Shown: positions 9,780-18,415 of the stretch, one piece after another | How positions within the stretch are numbered: the first letter of the stretch is position 1 | Layout: each line of letters begins with the position of its first letter | DNA from: an uncultured Polaribacter sp. | GTDB lineage: Bacteria; Bacteroidota; Bacteroidia; Flavobacteriales; Flavobacteriaceae | DNA: 64,000 nucleotides | Assembly (NCBI GenBank): GCA_947497755.1 | Contig: CANMHT010000003.1 | Span: 248,001-312,000, forward strand | Direction of reading: 5' to 3' | The notes under the pieces: model-generated | The model's input: the letters and a program-made list of their open reading frames with translations, nothing else | Told to the model about the DNA's origin: nothing | Databases searched by the model: none | Program-made: the position numbers and the translations under genes

Positions 9780-10451
9780 TTATTGTTTATTGTATTTATT
9801 GTAATAATATTCTGCTAGTTCAAAATCTTCTTCTTCGTCAATATCTATTCTAGCAAGAAAATTTCTCTCAATATAGGGGTAATTTTTCTCTCCAATGATT
9901 TCCCCTTTTTTTACCAATGCCACTTTTGATATATAAAGTAATCCATTTTCATAATACAGTGGTTCTAAATCTTGACTTCTTTGTCCGAAATGATAATTAT
10001 AAGGAATGAATTTATCATTAGAGATTTTCCCAAACTTTTGACGATTTTCTGATACAGTAATTAAACTATCATAATTATGATCATTATAAATTTTAAATGC
10101 TTTTGTTAGCAAATTCTTTTCCCTAAATGGGTTTGTTGCTTGCAACAATATTACATTATCAAAAGTACCGTCTATTGTATCAATAACATGCTTTAATACA
10201 TCTTTAGTTGGGGTTGTATCTAAAGCTAATTCTTTTGGTCTATCGATTACCTTTACTCCATGTTCTTTTGCAATTCTTTTTATAGTTTCATCTTCTGTAG
10301 AAACAACTATTTCATGACACAATTTAGAATTGTTTTTTGCATAATTAACACTATGTATAAACAAAGGAATACCACCTAAAGGTTTAATGTTTTTTTGTGG
10401 TAATCTTTTAGAATTTCCACGTACTGGTATTATAACAATATTTCTTGACAT
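9780..10451 (-). CDS. legF: CMP-nonulosonic acid cytidylyltransferase (LegF/NeuA family)
   Basis: A 223-residue enzyme that activates the nine-carbon acid with CTP to the CMP-sugar used by the transferases. The N-terminus [20 protein letters not shown] is the canonical CTP-binding motif of acylneuraminate cytidylyltransferases. It also has VSTEDE, a LLQATNPFR block near residue 105 and a [12 protein letters not shown] metal-binding C-terminus. It is the first gene of the legF-legI-legG block. A 66-bp gap upstream carries a TAnnTTTG element, so this block may have its own promoter. The assignment to LegF rather than NeuA rests on operon context. Confidence 0.9.
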   Translation of the reverse strand: MSRNIVIIPVRGNSKRLPQKNIKPLGGIPLFIHSVNYAKNNSKLCHEIVVSTEDETIKRIAKEHGVKVIDRPKELALDTTPTKDVLKHVIDTIDGTFDNVILLQATNPFREKNLLTKAFKIYNDHNYDSLITVSENRQKFGKISNDKFIPYNYHFGQRSQDLEPLYYENGLLYISKVALVKKGEIIGEKNYPYIERNFLARIDIDEEEDFELAEYYYNKYNKQ

Positions 10452-10481
10452 TGCTGTTTAACGATAGAATTTTGAGGGACT

Positions 10482-10489
10482 CAAATTTA
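10482..10489 (-). promoter_or_regulatory. Candidate internal promoter (-7 TAAATTTG) before legF
   Basis: The minus strand reads TAAATTTG, an exact match to the Bacteroidetes -7 consensus TAnnTTTG, 30 bp upstream of the legF ATG in one of the few sizeable gaps of the operon. No clear -33 TTG was found at the expected distance, which weakens the call. An inverted repeat, TTTGAG-TCC-CTCAAA, begins within the -7 element and covers the expected transcription start. Confidence 0.4.
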
Positions 10490-10517
10490 TAATAATAATT
10501 CCATTTTTACTCATATT

Positions 10518-11708
10518 TTACAATAATTCTGTAATATATTTATTCAATCTTCTTACATGATTATTTACCGTAAAATATTCTATAAAAGTTTTTTTCCCTT
10601 CAGAACTTAATTTTTCAATTTCTTTTGAATTTTGAATTAGAGAATTAATTTCCTTACTCATATGCTCTAAATCAGAACACAAAATAGCATTTTTATTATG
10701 GATAAGCTCTGGGAAAGCCTTAACTGATTCCTTGGTTGCAACCAAAGCCTGCTCATAATTTAAGACTACTGGAATTCTTGTTCTTGTTCCTGTATTATAT
10801 TCCCATGGAATAATATGAATATCATTAGGTCTTAATACTGTATTCAAATCTTTTACAAAACCTTTACAAACAATATTTTTCCCTTTTAACTTTTTTAATA
10901 ACTCTGGAGATGCTTGTTTCAAACCTCCAACCACAATTAATTTCACATTAGGATTATTAGCTAAAATCTGCTTCCAACAAACATCTAAAAATCGTTCTAA
11001 ACCTAAACGGTTTGCTGTTGTTCCCATTCCGCCTAAATGTATAATATTTGGGGGCTTTGAAGCTTTTAAAGTTGGGGTTATCTTATCATAAGTAGTTGGT
11101 ATATATAATGATTTTTTTAATGATATTTTTTCTATCTCTCTAGTTTCTGTATATGATCCTGAAGTACTACCATTAACAATTTTCACTAGTTTATACTCTA
11201 CTCTTTTCTTTTGAAAAGTATGAAACTTCTGTATAAGCGTTCTTTTGCTTCTTAATCTAGCTAATTTGTATTCCCAATCATGATGAGCATAAATTATAGG
11301 TGTTTTTAGTTGAGAAAAACCAGCTAAAATTGCTGCCCATCTCCACTCACACCACAATAAATCAGCTTTATTTTTTGTAATTATTTTTTGTAAATTTTCT
11401 TTATTTCTAGTATTTAAAAAATAGTACTCAAATTTTTCAGGTCTAAAAACAGCATTCAACAAACGTTTTATATTCTTTTTTGGCTTTTTACTTTCAATTT
11501 TTAAGGTATTTATTGACTTTACAAAACCAACAATTTCTTTATAATCCTCTTCTAAAAATTGATTATTATTTGACCATTGTAAAGCCAAAACATCTACATC
11601 AAAGCCCGCTTTATATAACAATTCTAAATGGCTATAATATACCGATGCACCTCCATTAGCATTGGATGATATTTCTCCTGTATTAACTAAAAAAAGTATG
11701 CGTTTCAT
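10518..11708 (-). CDS. Group 1 glycosyltransferase (GT-B fold)
   Basis: A 396-residue protein beginning KRILFLVNTGEISSNANGGA, a GT4-type N-terminal strand and glycine-rich acceptor loop. The donor half starts around residue 215 with IIHLGGMGTTANRLGLERFL and continues through VKLIVVGG, IVCKGFV and IHIIPWEYNTGTRTRIPV, where the GTR-containing segment occupies the usual donor-phosphate loop. The segment is related to the Glyco_trans_1_4 form that lacks the exact E-x7-E motif. It overlaps the upstream glycosyltransferase by 4 bp (ATGA). It is cytoplasmic or peripheral and adds one sugar of the repeat unit. The specificity is unknown. Confidence 0.8.
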   Translation of the reverse strand: MKRILFLVNTGEISSNANGGASVYYSHLELLYKAGFDVDVLALQWSNNNQFLEEDYKEIVGFVKSINTLKIESKKPKKNIKRLLNAVFRPEKFEYYFLNTRNKENLQKIITKNKADLLWCEWRWAAILAGFSQLKTPIIYAHHDWEYKLARLRSKRTLIQKFHTFQKKRVEYKLVKIVNGSTSGSYTETREIEKISLKKSLYIPTTYDKITPTLKASKPPNIIHLGGMGTTANRLGLERFLDVCWKQILANNPNVKLIVVGGLKQASPELLKKLKGKNIVCKGFVKDLNTVLRPNDIHIIPWEYNTGTRTRIPVVLNYEQALVATKESVKAFPELIHNKNAILCSDLEHMSKEINSLIQNSKEIEKLSSEGKKTFIEYFTVNNHVRRLNKYITELL

Positions 11709-12856
11709 TTATTTGTTGCTATTTCGTTATATGTTTTTAGTACTTCACCCTTAATCAGGTCATATCTTAATTGATTCGATTTATTCTTATTTATTAAAAA
11801 TGCCTGCTTTAACAAATCTACATCGTCCAAGGCTTGTTTAATTAAACCTGCAATTTCTTGAGTATCTTCAGGGTTGTTAATTAAGAATCCATTTGCTCCA
11901 TTTTCTATATAATCTTCAGATACATTTCCTGGGTTAGATTGTATCGGAAAAGCTCCACAAATTATAGCTTCAATAAGTGTATTAGGAATCCCATCTGAAA
12001 TACTATTTCCAATCGCTATTCTTGCTTTGCCAAATTTCTCTAGCAACTCATTTTGACTAATTTCCTTTTGTCTAGAACTATATTGAATATCTAATTCGTA
12101 TTTCTTATTAATCTCTTTTATTTTATCAACTACAATTTGGTGTGCAGAGTATACATAAATATCAAAATCTCTTATTTCTTCAACTATATGTGTAATCGCA
12201 TCTAACACACAAATTGCTCTACCAGCCCAATGATGATATCCTTTTATTAGAATTAAATTTCTCTGCTCAATTGGTTTTATAAAATCTTGATACTTTTCAA
12301 TATGATATCCTCCACCTCCAGGAAAAATTCCATTTGCATCGTTTTTATAACCTAGCTCTTTTGCTAAAGAGACATCTCTAGTGTTATCAACAAAAAGATG
12401 ATTTATATTTGAAAAAATTTTCTGCATCAATTTACGGTGATACTGCTGATTTTTATATAAATAAATATCACTTCCCCAAGAAAAATAAGCCCATTTAAAA
12501 TCTAACTTTTGTCTTACTTTTAAAAGGGGATACGTTTGAGATTGCATTTCTAAAGAATGTACTAGATCTGGCTTAATCTCTTTAATAATTTCTTCAAGTT
12601 TTTCTGATGCTGTTACTTTTAAAATAGGCTCTATCTTTTTATAAAATTTGGCTGCTTTTTTCTGCAAAAAATATTCTCCTTTAAATTTAGGCAATTTCCT
12701 TTTTGACCAATTTGTATAATAGTTTGTCCAAAGTAAATCTTTATGTATCGACATGTCTAAACAATCAAAAAGAAAAATTTCATGTTCAGAATCTTTCAAT
12801 TGATTAATCCATCTTGCAGCATGAATATATTGTTGGCAAACAAATAGAATTTTCAT
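11705..12856 (-). CDS. Group 1 glycosyltransferase (GT4-like)
   Basis: A 383-residue GT-B protein starting KILFVCQQYIHAARWINQL. The donor half, after about residue 195, contains LILIKGYHHWAGRA, then IAIGNSISDGIPNTLIEAIICGAFPIQSN. The S-DG-PN-LIEA block is the modified E-x7-E donor-binding motif of GT4 enzymes, followed by GNVSEDYIENGANGFLI. It is translationally coupled on both sides through ATGA overlaps with the SGNH gene upstream and the next glycosyltransferase downstream. That coupling suggests the three proteins act in the same part of assembly. The sugar donor cannot be read from the sequence. Confidence 0.82.
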   Translation of the reverse strand: MKILFVCQQYIHAARWINQLKDSEHEIFLFDCLDMSIHKDLLWTNYYTNWSKRKLPKFKGEYFLQKKAAKFYKKIEPILKVTASEKLEEIIKEIKPDLVHSLEMQSQTYPLLKVRQKLDFKWAYFSWGSDIYLYKNQQYHRKLMQKIFSNINHLFVDNTRDVSLAKELGYKNDANGIFPGGGGYHIEKYQDFIKPIEQRNLILIKGYHHWAGRAICVLDAITHIVEEIRDFDIYVYSAHQIVVDKIKEINKKYELDIQYSSRQKEISQNELLEKFGKARIAIGNSISDGIPNTLIEAIICGAFPIQSNPGNVSEDYIENGANGFLINNPEDTQEIAGLIKQALDDVDLLKQAFLINKNKSNQLRYDLIKGEVLKTYNEIATNK

Positions 12857-13740
12857 TTTTCCTTTTTTAAAATACTATCTAATTTTCTTGTAAAAACATC
12901 AGCTCCGTAAATGTTTAAATGATCTGAATTTTCAAATAAAGAATCCTTTACAATTTTTAGTTCTCTACCATTCACAAAAATCATATTATTCTTTATTGCC
13001 ATATTTTTTAATTGCAAAGCACTTTGTTTTTGATATAATTTATTACCATATTTATAAAAATCTGGATGATATGGCGGAATTAATAAAACCATTTTTTTAT
13101 TATATCGTTTACATAGTTTATTCATTTTTTCTAAATAAACATTACTACAATTTATAGTACCATTAACATAACTTTCATCTTCAGACATAGACAACCTTTC
13201 TTTTATTGCCTCAATATCTTTTTTATAAATACTCTTACTTGCTCTCCATCCAAAATCATTAATGTCTTTGTTTTTAAAAATAGAATTGTTTACTAGCTCT
13301 CTAAAAGGTTCATTTAAAAGTAAACTATTTTTAAGAAAAGACTGTTTGTATTCTTGAACCTTAAAATAATTATAATACAATCTTTTCTCTTTCTCTCCCA
13401 AACTCACCGCATGCATTTTACAATGAGATACTGGAACGATAACTAGTTTTACATCTTTAATTTTATCTATGTTGTTTTTCAGTATATAATAATCTGTTTC
13501 TATTTTTCTTCCTTTGTTCGCTAAGTTTAGCATCTTAAACTCTGACTTTTGGGGATTGATTCCAAAAAAAGTATGAGAATTTCCTAAAACTAAAACTTCT
13601 ACTCCATTGGCATTGTTTAATAAGTTATACTTAGAAAACATTTGATTTTTATTATTTGGAAAAACATATGTATCTAGTAACAAGAACAACAAAAGCAATG
13701 ATGTTAAAAGAGTGAATATTTTCGTCAAAAATTTTTTCAT
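12853..13740 (-). CDS. SGNH/AlgX-like membrane-anchored protein, partner of MBOAT acyltransferase
   Basis: A 295-residue protein with an N-terminal signal anchor (about residues 5-25, rich in Leu), so the rest should face the periplasm. It has a VLVLGNSHTFFGINP motif near residue 50, where the GDS/GNSH nucleophile serine of SGNH hydrolases lies, and a C-terminal NSDHLNIYGAD motif near residue 270 supplying the Asp-x-x-His type dyad. This layout matches AlgJ/AlgX and DltD-like proteins that transfer acetyl groups onto polysaccharides together with an MBOAT membrane protein. The MBOAT gene lies 4 bp upstream. The exact acyl group and glycan position are unknown. Confidence 0.75.
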   Translation of the reverse strand: MKKFLTKIFTLLTSLLLLFLLLDTYVFPNNKNQMFSKYNLLNNANGVEVLVLGNSHTFFGINPQKSEFKMLNLANKGRKIETDYYILKNNIDKIKDVKLVIVPVSHCKMHAVSLGEKEKRLYYNYFKVQEYKQSFLKNSLLLNEPFRELVNNSIFKNKDINDFGWRASKSIYKKDIEAIKERLSMSEDESYVNGTINCSNVYLEKMNKLCKRYNKKMVLLIPPYHPDFYKYGNKLYQKQSALQLKNMAIKNNMIFVNGRELKIVKDSLFENSDHLNIYGADVFTRKLDSILKKEK

Positions 13741-13744
13741 TTAG

Positions 13745-15169
13745 TTAAAATTGAAAATAGATAAATGATGTTTCTTCTTTAATTGAAGAAGAATACAAAA
13801 TAGCAAATATCAATAATACATAAAAAATATACCTATATTTAAACCTAAGGATTAATGCTATTTCATTTCTTCTAGAAAACCATTCTACAATTAAAAACAA
13901 TATTAGAATTGGCAACATTCTTTTTTGTCTTATAACATCTGGAAAAAAGTTATTAAAACTAAATATCTTATAGATGTATTCAAAAGCTGAACTAATATTA
14001 GGAGCTCTAAAAAAAATCCATGCAATTACAGTAAAAGAAAAAGTTGTTATAATTTGTATTGTTTCTTTTAAAGATGGGAATAATCTATCTTTAGCTAAAA
14101 CATCTATGTTCTTTCTGTTATTATTTGTAAGTAACAAAGGGAGAAATAGCAAAGCATTAAGTCCACCCCAAAAAACAAATGTCCAATTAGCTCCATGCCA
14201 AAATCCACTAATTAAAAATATAGCAAAAACGTTTCTTATTTGTTTCATCTTTGTTCCTCTAGAGCCACCTAAAGGGATGTATAAATAATCTCTAAACCAA
14301 GTAGACAAACTAATATGCCAACGTCTCCAAAACTCTGCAATATCTCTAGAAAAATATGGATAATTAAAATTCCTCATAAGATTAAATCCAAATAACCTTG
14401 CAGTTCCAATTGCTATATCAGAATATCCAGAAAAGTCTCCATAAATTTGAAAAGCAAAATATACTCCACCTAAAATTAACGTCAGCCCACTTTCTTCTTG
14501 ATAATTTGAAAAAATCTCATTTACATACAAAGCACAATTATCTGCTATTACTACTTTTTTAAATAGTCCCCATAAAATTAATCGCATTCCAGAAACGGCT
14601 ATCTCATAATTAAAAGCCCTATTCTTAAAAAACTGTGGCAATAGATTAGTTGCTCTTTCTATTGGACCAGCTACTAATTGAGGAAAAAATGATACAAAAC
14701 CAGCAAAAGCAATAAAGTTTTTTGTTGCTGGTATCCTTTTTTTATACACATCTATAGTATAACTTAATGTTTGAAATGTATAAAAAGAGATTCCAACAGG
14801 TAATATAATATTTAAAGAGCTTTTATGCATCTCTACACCGATACTATTCCAAGTATTTACCCAGTTTTCTACAAAAAAATTGTAGTATTTAAAAAAACCA
14901 AGCATTCCTAAATTAAAAAATAAACTTAACCAAAGTAAGTATTTCCTATAGCGCTGTTTATTAGTCTTTTCTAAGTTATTAGCAATAGTAAAATCAATAA
15001 TTGTACTTAATAAAATTAAAGATAAAAATCTCCAATCCCACCAACCATAAAACAAATAACTGGCTACTAAAATTAGTATGTTTTGTTGCTCGTGTTTTTT
15101 TAGTATAAACCAATATAAAAAAAATACAATTGGTAAAAACAACAAATAATCTATTGAATTGAAAAGCAT
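13745..15169 (-). CDS. MBOAT family O-acyltransferase (AlgI/PatA-like)
   Basis: A 474-residue integral membrane protein with about ten or more helices. It begins LFNSIDYLLFLPIVFFLYW and has INTF-like FYTFQTLSYTIDVY, FFPQLVAGPIERA and FGDFSGYSDIAIGTARLFG-like blocks. The central FWRRWHISLSTWFRDYLY and GFWHGANWTFVFWG contain the conserved Asn/His region and invariant catalytic His of AlgI, DltB and PatA. It would carry an acetyl group across the inner membrane to the SGNH partner encoded 4 bp downstream, for O-acetylation of the glycan. Family assignment is very firm. Confidence 0.93.
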   Translation of the reverse strand: MLFNSIDYLLFLPIVFFLYWFILKKHEQQNILILVASYLFYGWWDWRFLSLILLSTIIDFTIANNLEKTNKQRYRKYLLWLSLFFNLGMLGFFKYYNFFVENWVNTWNSIGVEMHKSSLNIILPVGISFYTFQTLSYTIDVYKKRIPATKNFIAFAGFVSFFPQLVAGPIERATNLLPQFFKNRAFNYEIAVSGMRLILWGLFKKVVIADNCALYVNEIFSNYQEESGLTLILGGVYFAFQIYGDFSGYSDIAIGTARLFGFNLMRNFNYPYFSRDIAEFWRRWHISLSTWFRDYLYIPLGGSRGTKMKQIRNVFAIFLISGFWHGANWTFVFWGGLNALLFLPLLLTNNNRKNIDVLAKDRLFPSLKETIQIITTFSFTVIAWIFFRAPNISSAFEYIYKIFSFNNFFPDVIRQKRMLPILILFLIVEWFSRRNEIALILRFKYRYIFYVLLIFAILYSSSIKEETSFIYFQF

Positions 15170-15172
15170 TAA

Positions 15173-16165
15173 TTATAGTGTTATTTTTTGTATTCCAAAA
15201 TTTGCTCCATCCAAAGCTATTAGATGATTGTTTTTTTCTTTTAAAACAGAGATATGATGAATTGCATCTTTTATTTTATCTGATTCTTTAAAAAACAATG
15301 CATTTTTCACTTCTTTTTCGTTGAAATGATTTTTTGAAATAGTATTAATCTCATATAAATTAATCCCACTTCCATATCCTTTTGTTGCATCTTGCGCTAC
15401 TCTATATATTGTATTGTTTTCTTGTATAATTGCTCCTGCATTTCTATTATTCTTTGGTAGTTTTGATATTGGAGACTCTGGATGCTTAATCCATTTTTCT
15501 TTTAATCCTAAAGAATAATATAATTCTAGTGTATCATTTTTTAAGTCTGTAGTAAACCAATAAAATACAGAATCTACCTCTATAAAAACTGTATCTACAA
15601 GTTCTATCCCTTCATATAAGATTGCATCTAACTCCCATTTATTTGGGAAATTTATCGCTTTATATAATCTCACTTGCTTAGACTGATAACTTTCTGGAAG
15701 CATATAAAACTCATCATTTTTTTTAAATACATATGGAAAAGATTGATGAAAATTTTCCTGAAGAATTTTTTGCTTAAAAACCCAATCAATACCATTAGTA
15801 CTCACGGCATAAGCAATATCTGCTCCTTTATTTTTTGTTTTTTTGTATTCGTATTCAAAAAACAAATAGTATTTCTCTTTTTCTTTTATTAAAAATGGAT
15901 CTGCAACACCACTACACTCAGAATTAAAAATTTGGAACCAGTTTTTCTTATTTATAAAACTATTATTGAGAGTCACTATTGATTTTTCTGTTCTAAAAAA
16001 AGTTATTGCCCAACCTTGTCTTTTTAGTTTAATAAGATTTAACAATCCTATTTTTTTTATTGCCTTTTCTACAAATTTATTCGAATGTTTCTTTGCTCTA
16101 TACTTTAGGTATAGATTTAAAAGAAAATAAAGTAAACATAAAATTACAACAGAATAATAAATCAT
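15173..16165 (-). CDS. GINT1-N-like / GH43-like beta-propeller protein
   Basis: A 330-residue protein with an N-terminal hydrophobic segment (residues 2-18) followed by a soluble domain of about 250 residues. It has repeating blade-like motifs: GVADPFLIKEKEKYYLFFEY, SFPYVFKKNDEFYMLPES, VFYWFTTD and a RNAGAI...YRVAQD...YGSGINLYEI run. This pattern resembles the N-terminal five-bladed propeller of glucosamine inositolphosphorylceramide transferases (GINT1-N) and GH43-like propellers found in bacterial polysaccharide clusters. The glycosyltransferase (GT64) half of plant GINT1 is absent. It may bind or modify the glycan, but no catalytic role can be assigned. It lies 3 bp upstream of the MBOAT gene in transcription order. 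Confidence 0.6.
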   Translation of the reverse strand: MIYYSVVILCLLYFLLNLYLKYRAKKHSNKFVEKAIKKIGLLNLIKLKRQGWAITFFRTEKSIVTLNNSFINKKNWFQIFNSECSGVADPFLIKEKEKYYLFFEYEYKKTKNKGADIAYAVSTNGIDWVFKQKILQENFHQSFPYVFKKNDEFYMLPESYQSKQVRLYKAINFPNKWELDAILYEGIELVDTVFIEVDSVFYWFTTDLKNDTLELYYSLGLKEKWIKHPESPISKLPKNNRNAGAIIQENNTIYRVAQDATKGYGSGINLYEINTISKNHFNEKEVKNALFFKESDKIKDAIHHISVLKEKNNHLIALDGANFGIQKITL

Positions 16166-16177
16166 TTACTCCTAATT

Positions 16178-17146
16178 TTAATAAGTTTTTTCAATAACAA
16201 GATATGCATTTCCTACAATAAAATCTTCAATAGGTAATTTTCTATATTTTGGTCGGATATCTTTTTGTTGTGTTTTTACTAACTCTTTATAATAAGCAAT
16301 AACTTCGTTATCAAAATTTGGATATACTACTGGACCATTTTTTAATGCTTTTTTATTTAAAAAAGTAGAATACACAATAAACTCATATTTAATTCCGTCT
16401 ATTTTATCTAAAAACTCAATATACTCAGATATTCTTTTCCTATTAGTCATACCTCTTTTATTAACCATCCATTTATACAAAAACTCTTGGTAGGTTAAGA
16501 AATCATATTCTTTTGGCGAGTTTGCTCTAAAATAATTATAAGGCTCAAAATCTATGTGATGTATCATTTTTCCACCAACGGATAAAAGCTTTATCATTTT
16601 TTTAAATGCAGGCTTAGGGTTATATATCTCTTGCAATACTTGATTCGATATAATCAAATCAAACTTTTTTGAATAAAAGTCAGTATTTTTTTTAAGCTTT
16701 ATTTTTTCTATCCCTTTACCATAATAATACTTAATAGGATTTATAGGCAACAACTCTTTATCAAAAAGAGTTTCAAATCTATATTTATTTTGACCCGAAA
16801 CTATTTCTTGGTAAACTTCTTTTAAAAGTTTTTTATCTCTATTGGCATAAAACTTGTCAAAACAAATAACTTCTTCTGCTCCTTTAAATAAAAACTTTAG
16901 CGCAACTCCAAAACTATCACCTGGACCAATTTCTAAAACTTTTGCTCCTTCAATAGATTTTGCTTCTATTTTTCCGTAAGCTAAATAATTTTTAAAAACC
17001 TTATTAATGGTTTTTAACACTTCTTCCACATCAGAATTAATAAACCTGTTACCTGCAACGTGTTCTTTAATACCTAATTTAAATTTAATCCAAACTTTGA
17101 GGTTCTTCTTTATACTTTTATAAATAAATTTATTTCTAGCGTTCAT
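16178..17146 (-). CDS. Class I SAM-dependent methyltransferase
   Basis: A 322-residue soluble protein. Motif I is KVLEIGPGDSFGVALKFL near residue 70, binding S-adenosylmethionine. It is followed by VICFDKFYA (motif II) and FDLIISNQVLQEIYNP (motif IV), then LLSVGGKMIHHIDFE (motif V/VI). This is a Rossmann methyltransferase of the Methyltransf_11/23 group. Within the operon it most likely methylates a sugar of the repeat unit or caps the chain. ABC-exported glycans are often terminated by a methyl group that is recognised by the C-terminal domain of Wzt. The wzt in this cluster does carry such a domain, which makes chain termination a reasonable but unproven role. Confidence 0.8.
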   Translation of the reverse strand: MNARNKFIYKSIKKNLKVWIKFKLGIKEHVAGNRFINSDVEEVLKTINKVFKNYLAYGKIEAKSIEGAKVLEIGPGDSFGVALKFLFKGAEEVICFDKFYANRDKKLLKEVYQEIVSGQNKYRFETLFDKELLPINPIKYYYGKGIEKIKLKKNTDFYSKKFDLIISNQVLQEIYNPKPAFKKMIKLLSVGGKMIHHIDFEPYNYFRANSPKEYDFLTYQEFLYKWMVNKRGMTNRKRISEYIEFLDKIDGIKYEFIVYSTFLNKKALKNGPVVYPNFDNEVIAYYKELVKTQQKDIRPKYRKLPIEDFIVGNAYLVIEKTY

Positions 17147-17163
17147 AGATTATATCGCTCTCA

Positions 17164-18414
17164 TTAATTAGGTTTGTATATAGAAATCCAATTTTCTACT
17201 ATTCTTTCTGACAAGAACTTTTGCCTAATAAAAGAATTATTCTTCTTACACTGTTCTTTTTTATGCATTAGGTTTTTACAAATGTTTTCAATTTCAACAC
17301 CTAATTCATTTATAGCACTTATTTCTTCATGATATATATTATTCCTTTTATAAACTCCATATGGCAACCATGCCCCCAAAACTCCAATACCTCCTGCATA
17401 CATCACTTCTAGTACAGCACTACTAAGAGCATCGTTTTTAGGCAATTGAATTACTATATCAATAATAATTTTTAACAATGATAAATCCTCCCAATCCATA
17501 TATTCATCAATTGTAATAATATCAATCAATGATAACTTATCAATACAATCATTCAGTTGTGCTAAATACTCCTTATTCCTATCATAAGTTAGCGGTAAAA
17601 TAATGGTTAAATTCTTTTTTAAATTGTCAGGCAACGTATTTAACTCATTCAGTATTTCTATATGGCGAGCATTGGGTTCTGCATTATAACCTACAGATAA
17701 AATTATTTTATCTTTCTCAATACCTAACTTTTTTTTGTAGCTATCTATTTTTTCTGGTTGAGTTTTATAATCATCTATTAATGTGAATATTTTTTTGCTG
17801 AGCGGAAAAGTAATAACCTCTATCTTTTTTTCTAAAGCTCTTCCAAATTTAGCCATCATAACTTCTTTCATTTCTAATGATTGTACCGTAATGACATTTG
17901 CCTTATTTAAAGCTAAAGAAATATAGTAGTAATTGTTCACTCCGCTTCTTTGGTATAAATCTAACCCCCAAAAAGAACAGACAATTTTTTTATCATCAGG
18001 CAGGTATTGTAAAAACTTAACATGAGGTTTAACTAATGAATTGCAATGATAAACATCAAAATTTAAAGGGAGAATTTTTTTTTCTACAAGGTATAAATCA
18101 TGAATACTTTCTTTTATAAAAACCATTAAAGAATTAACTCCTTTAAGATGTAATTCTAAAAAAAGCTGTTTCCAAAATAGTTTTCTTCTTATAGATTTAA
18201 AAAAATAGATAATAGAATATAAAAAGGATATCTTTTCATTTTCAAAGTTATAAAGAGTATCTATAATTCCTTTCTTTAATGCAATATTACCATGGTTAAA
18301 AAAGTTATCAGCATTAAATGAAAAAATATCTTCCTTCTCTTTAATTTTTCCAAATAATTGTTCTAAAAAATTAATTTGGCTAAGTCCTAATGATAAAACT
18401 TTAATTTTTCCCAT
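17164..18414 (-). CDS. Group 1 glycosyltransferase
   Basis: A 416-residue protein with GT-B features. The first half has DVYHCNSLVKPHVKFL and a VCSFWGLDLYQRSG segment typical of acceptor-side domains of GT4 enzymes. The donor half begins with DKIILSVGYNAEPNARHIEIL near residue 240 and has LTIILPLTYD, IDIITIDEYMDWEDLSLL and DALSSAVLEVMYAGGIGVLG, which corresponds to the E-x7-E donor loop (here S-x-x-x-E-V-M-YAGG). It directly follows the ptmE-like gene (1 bp apart). The sugar added is unknown. Confidence 0.72.
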   Translation of the reverse strand: MGKIKVLSLGLSQINFLEQLFGKIKEKEDIFSFNADNFFNHGNIALKKGIIDTLYNFENEKISFLYSIIYFFKSIRRKLFWKQLFLELHLKGVNSLMVFIKESIHDLYLVEKKILPLNFDVYHCNSLVKPHVKFLQYLPDDKKIVCSFWGLDLYQRSGVNNYYYISLALNKANVITVQSLEMKEVMMAKFGRALEKKIEVITFPLSKKIFTLIDDYKTQPEKIDSYKKKLGIEKDKIILSVGYNAEPNARHIEILNELNTLPDNLKKNLTIILPLTYDRNKEYLAQLNDCIDKLSLIDIITIDEYMDWEDLSLLKIIIDIVIQLPKNDALSSAVLEVMYAGGIGVLGAWLPYGVYKRNNIYHEEISAINELGVEIENICKNLMHKKEQCKKNNSFIRQKFLSERIVENWISIYKPN

Positions 18415-18415
18415 T

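Noticed and set aside
7605-10451. Sialic acid (Neu5Ac) synthesis by neuABC
   Set aside because: Possible by motifs alone, but LegB, LegC and a PglD/LegH-like acetyltransferase in the same operon point to legionaminic acid.
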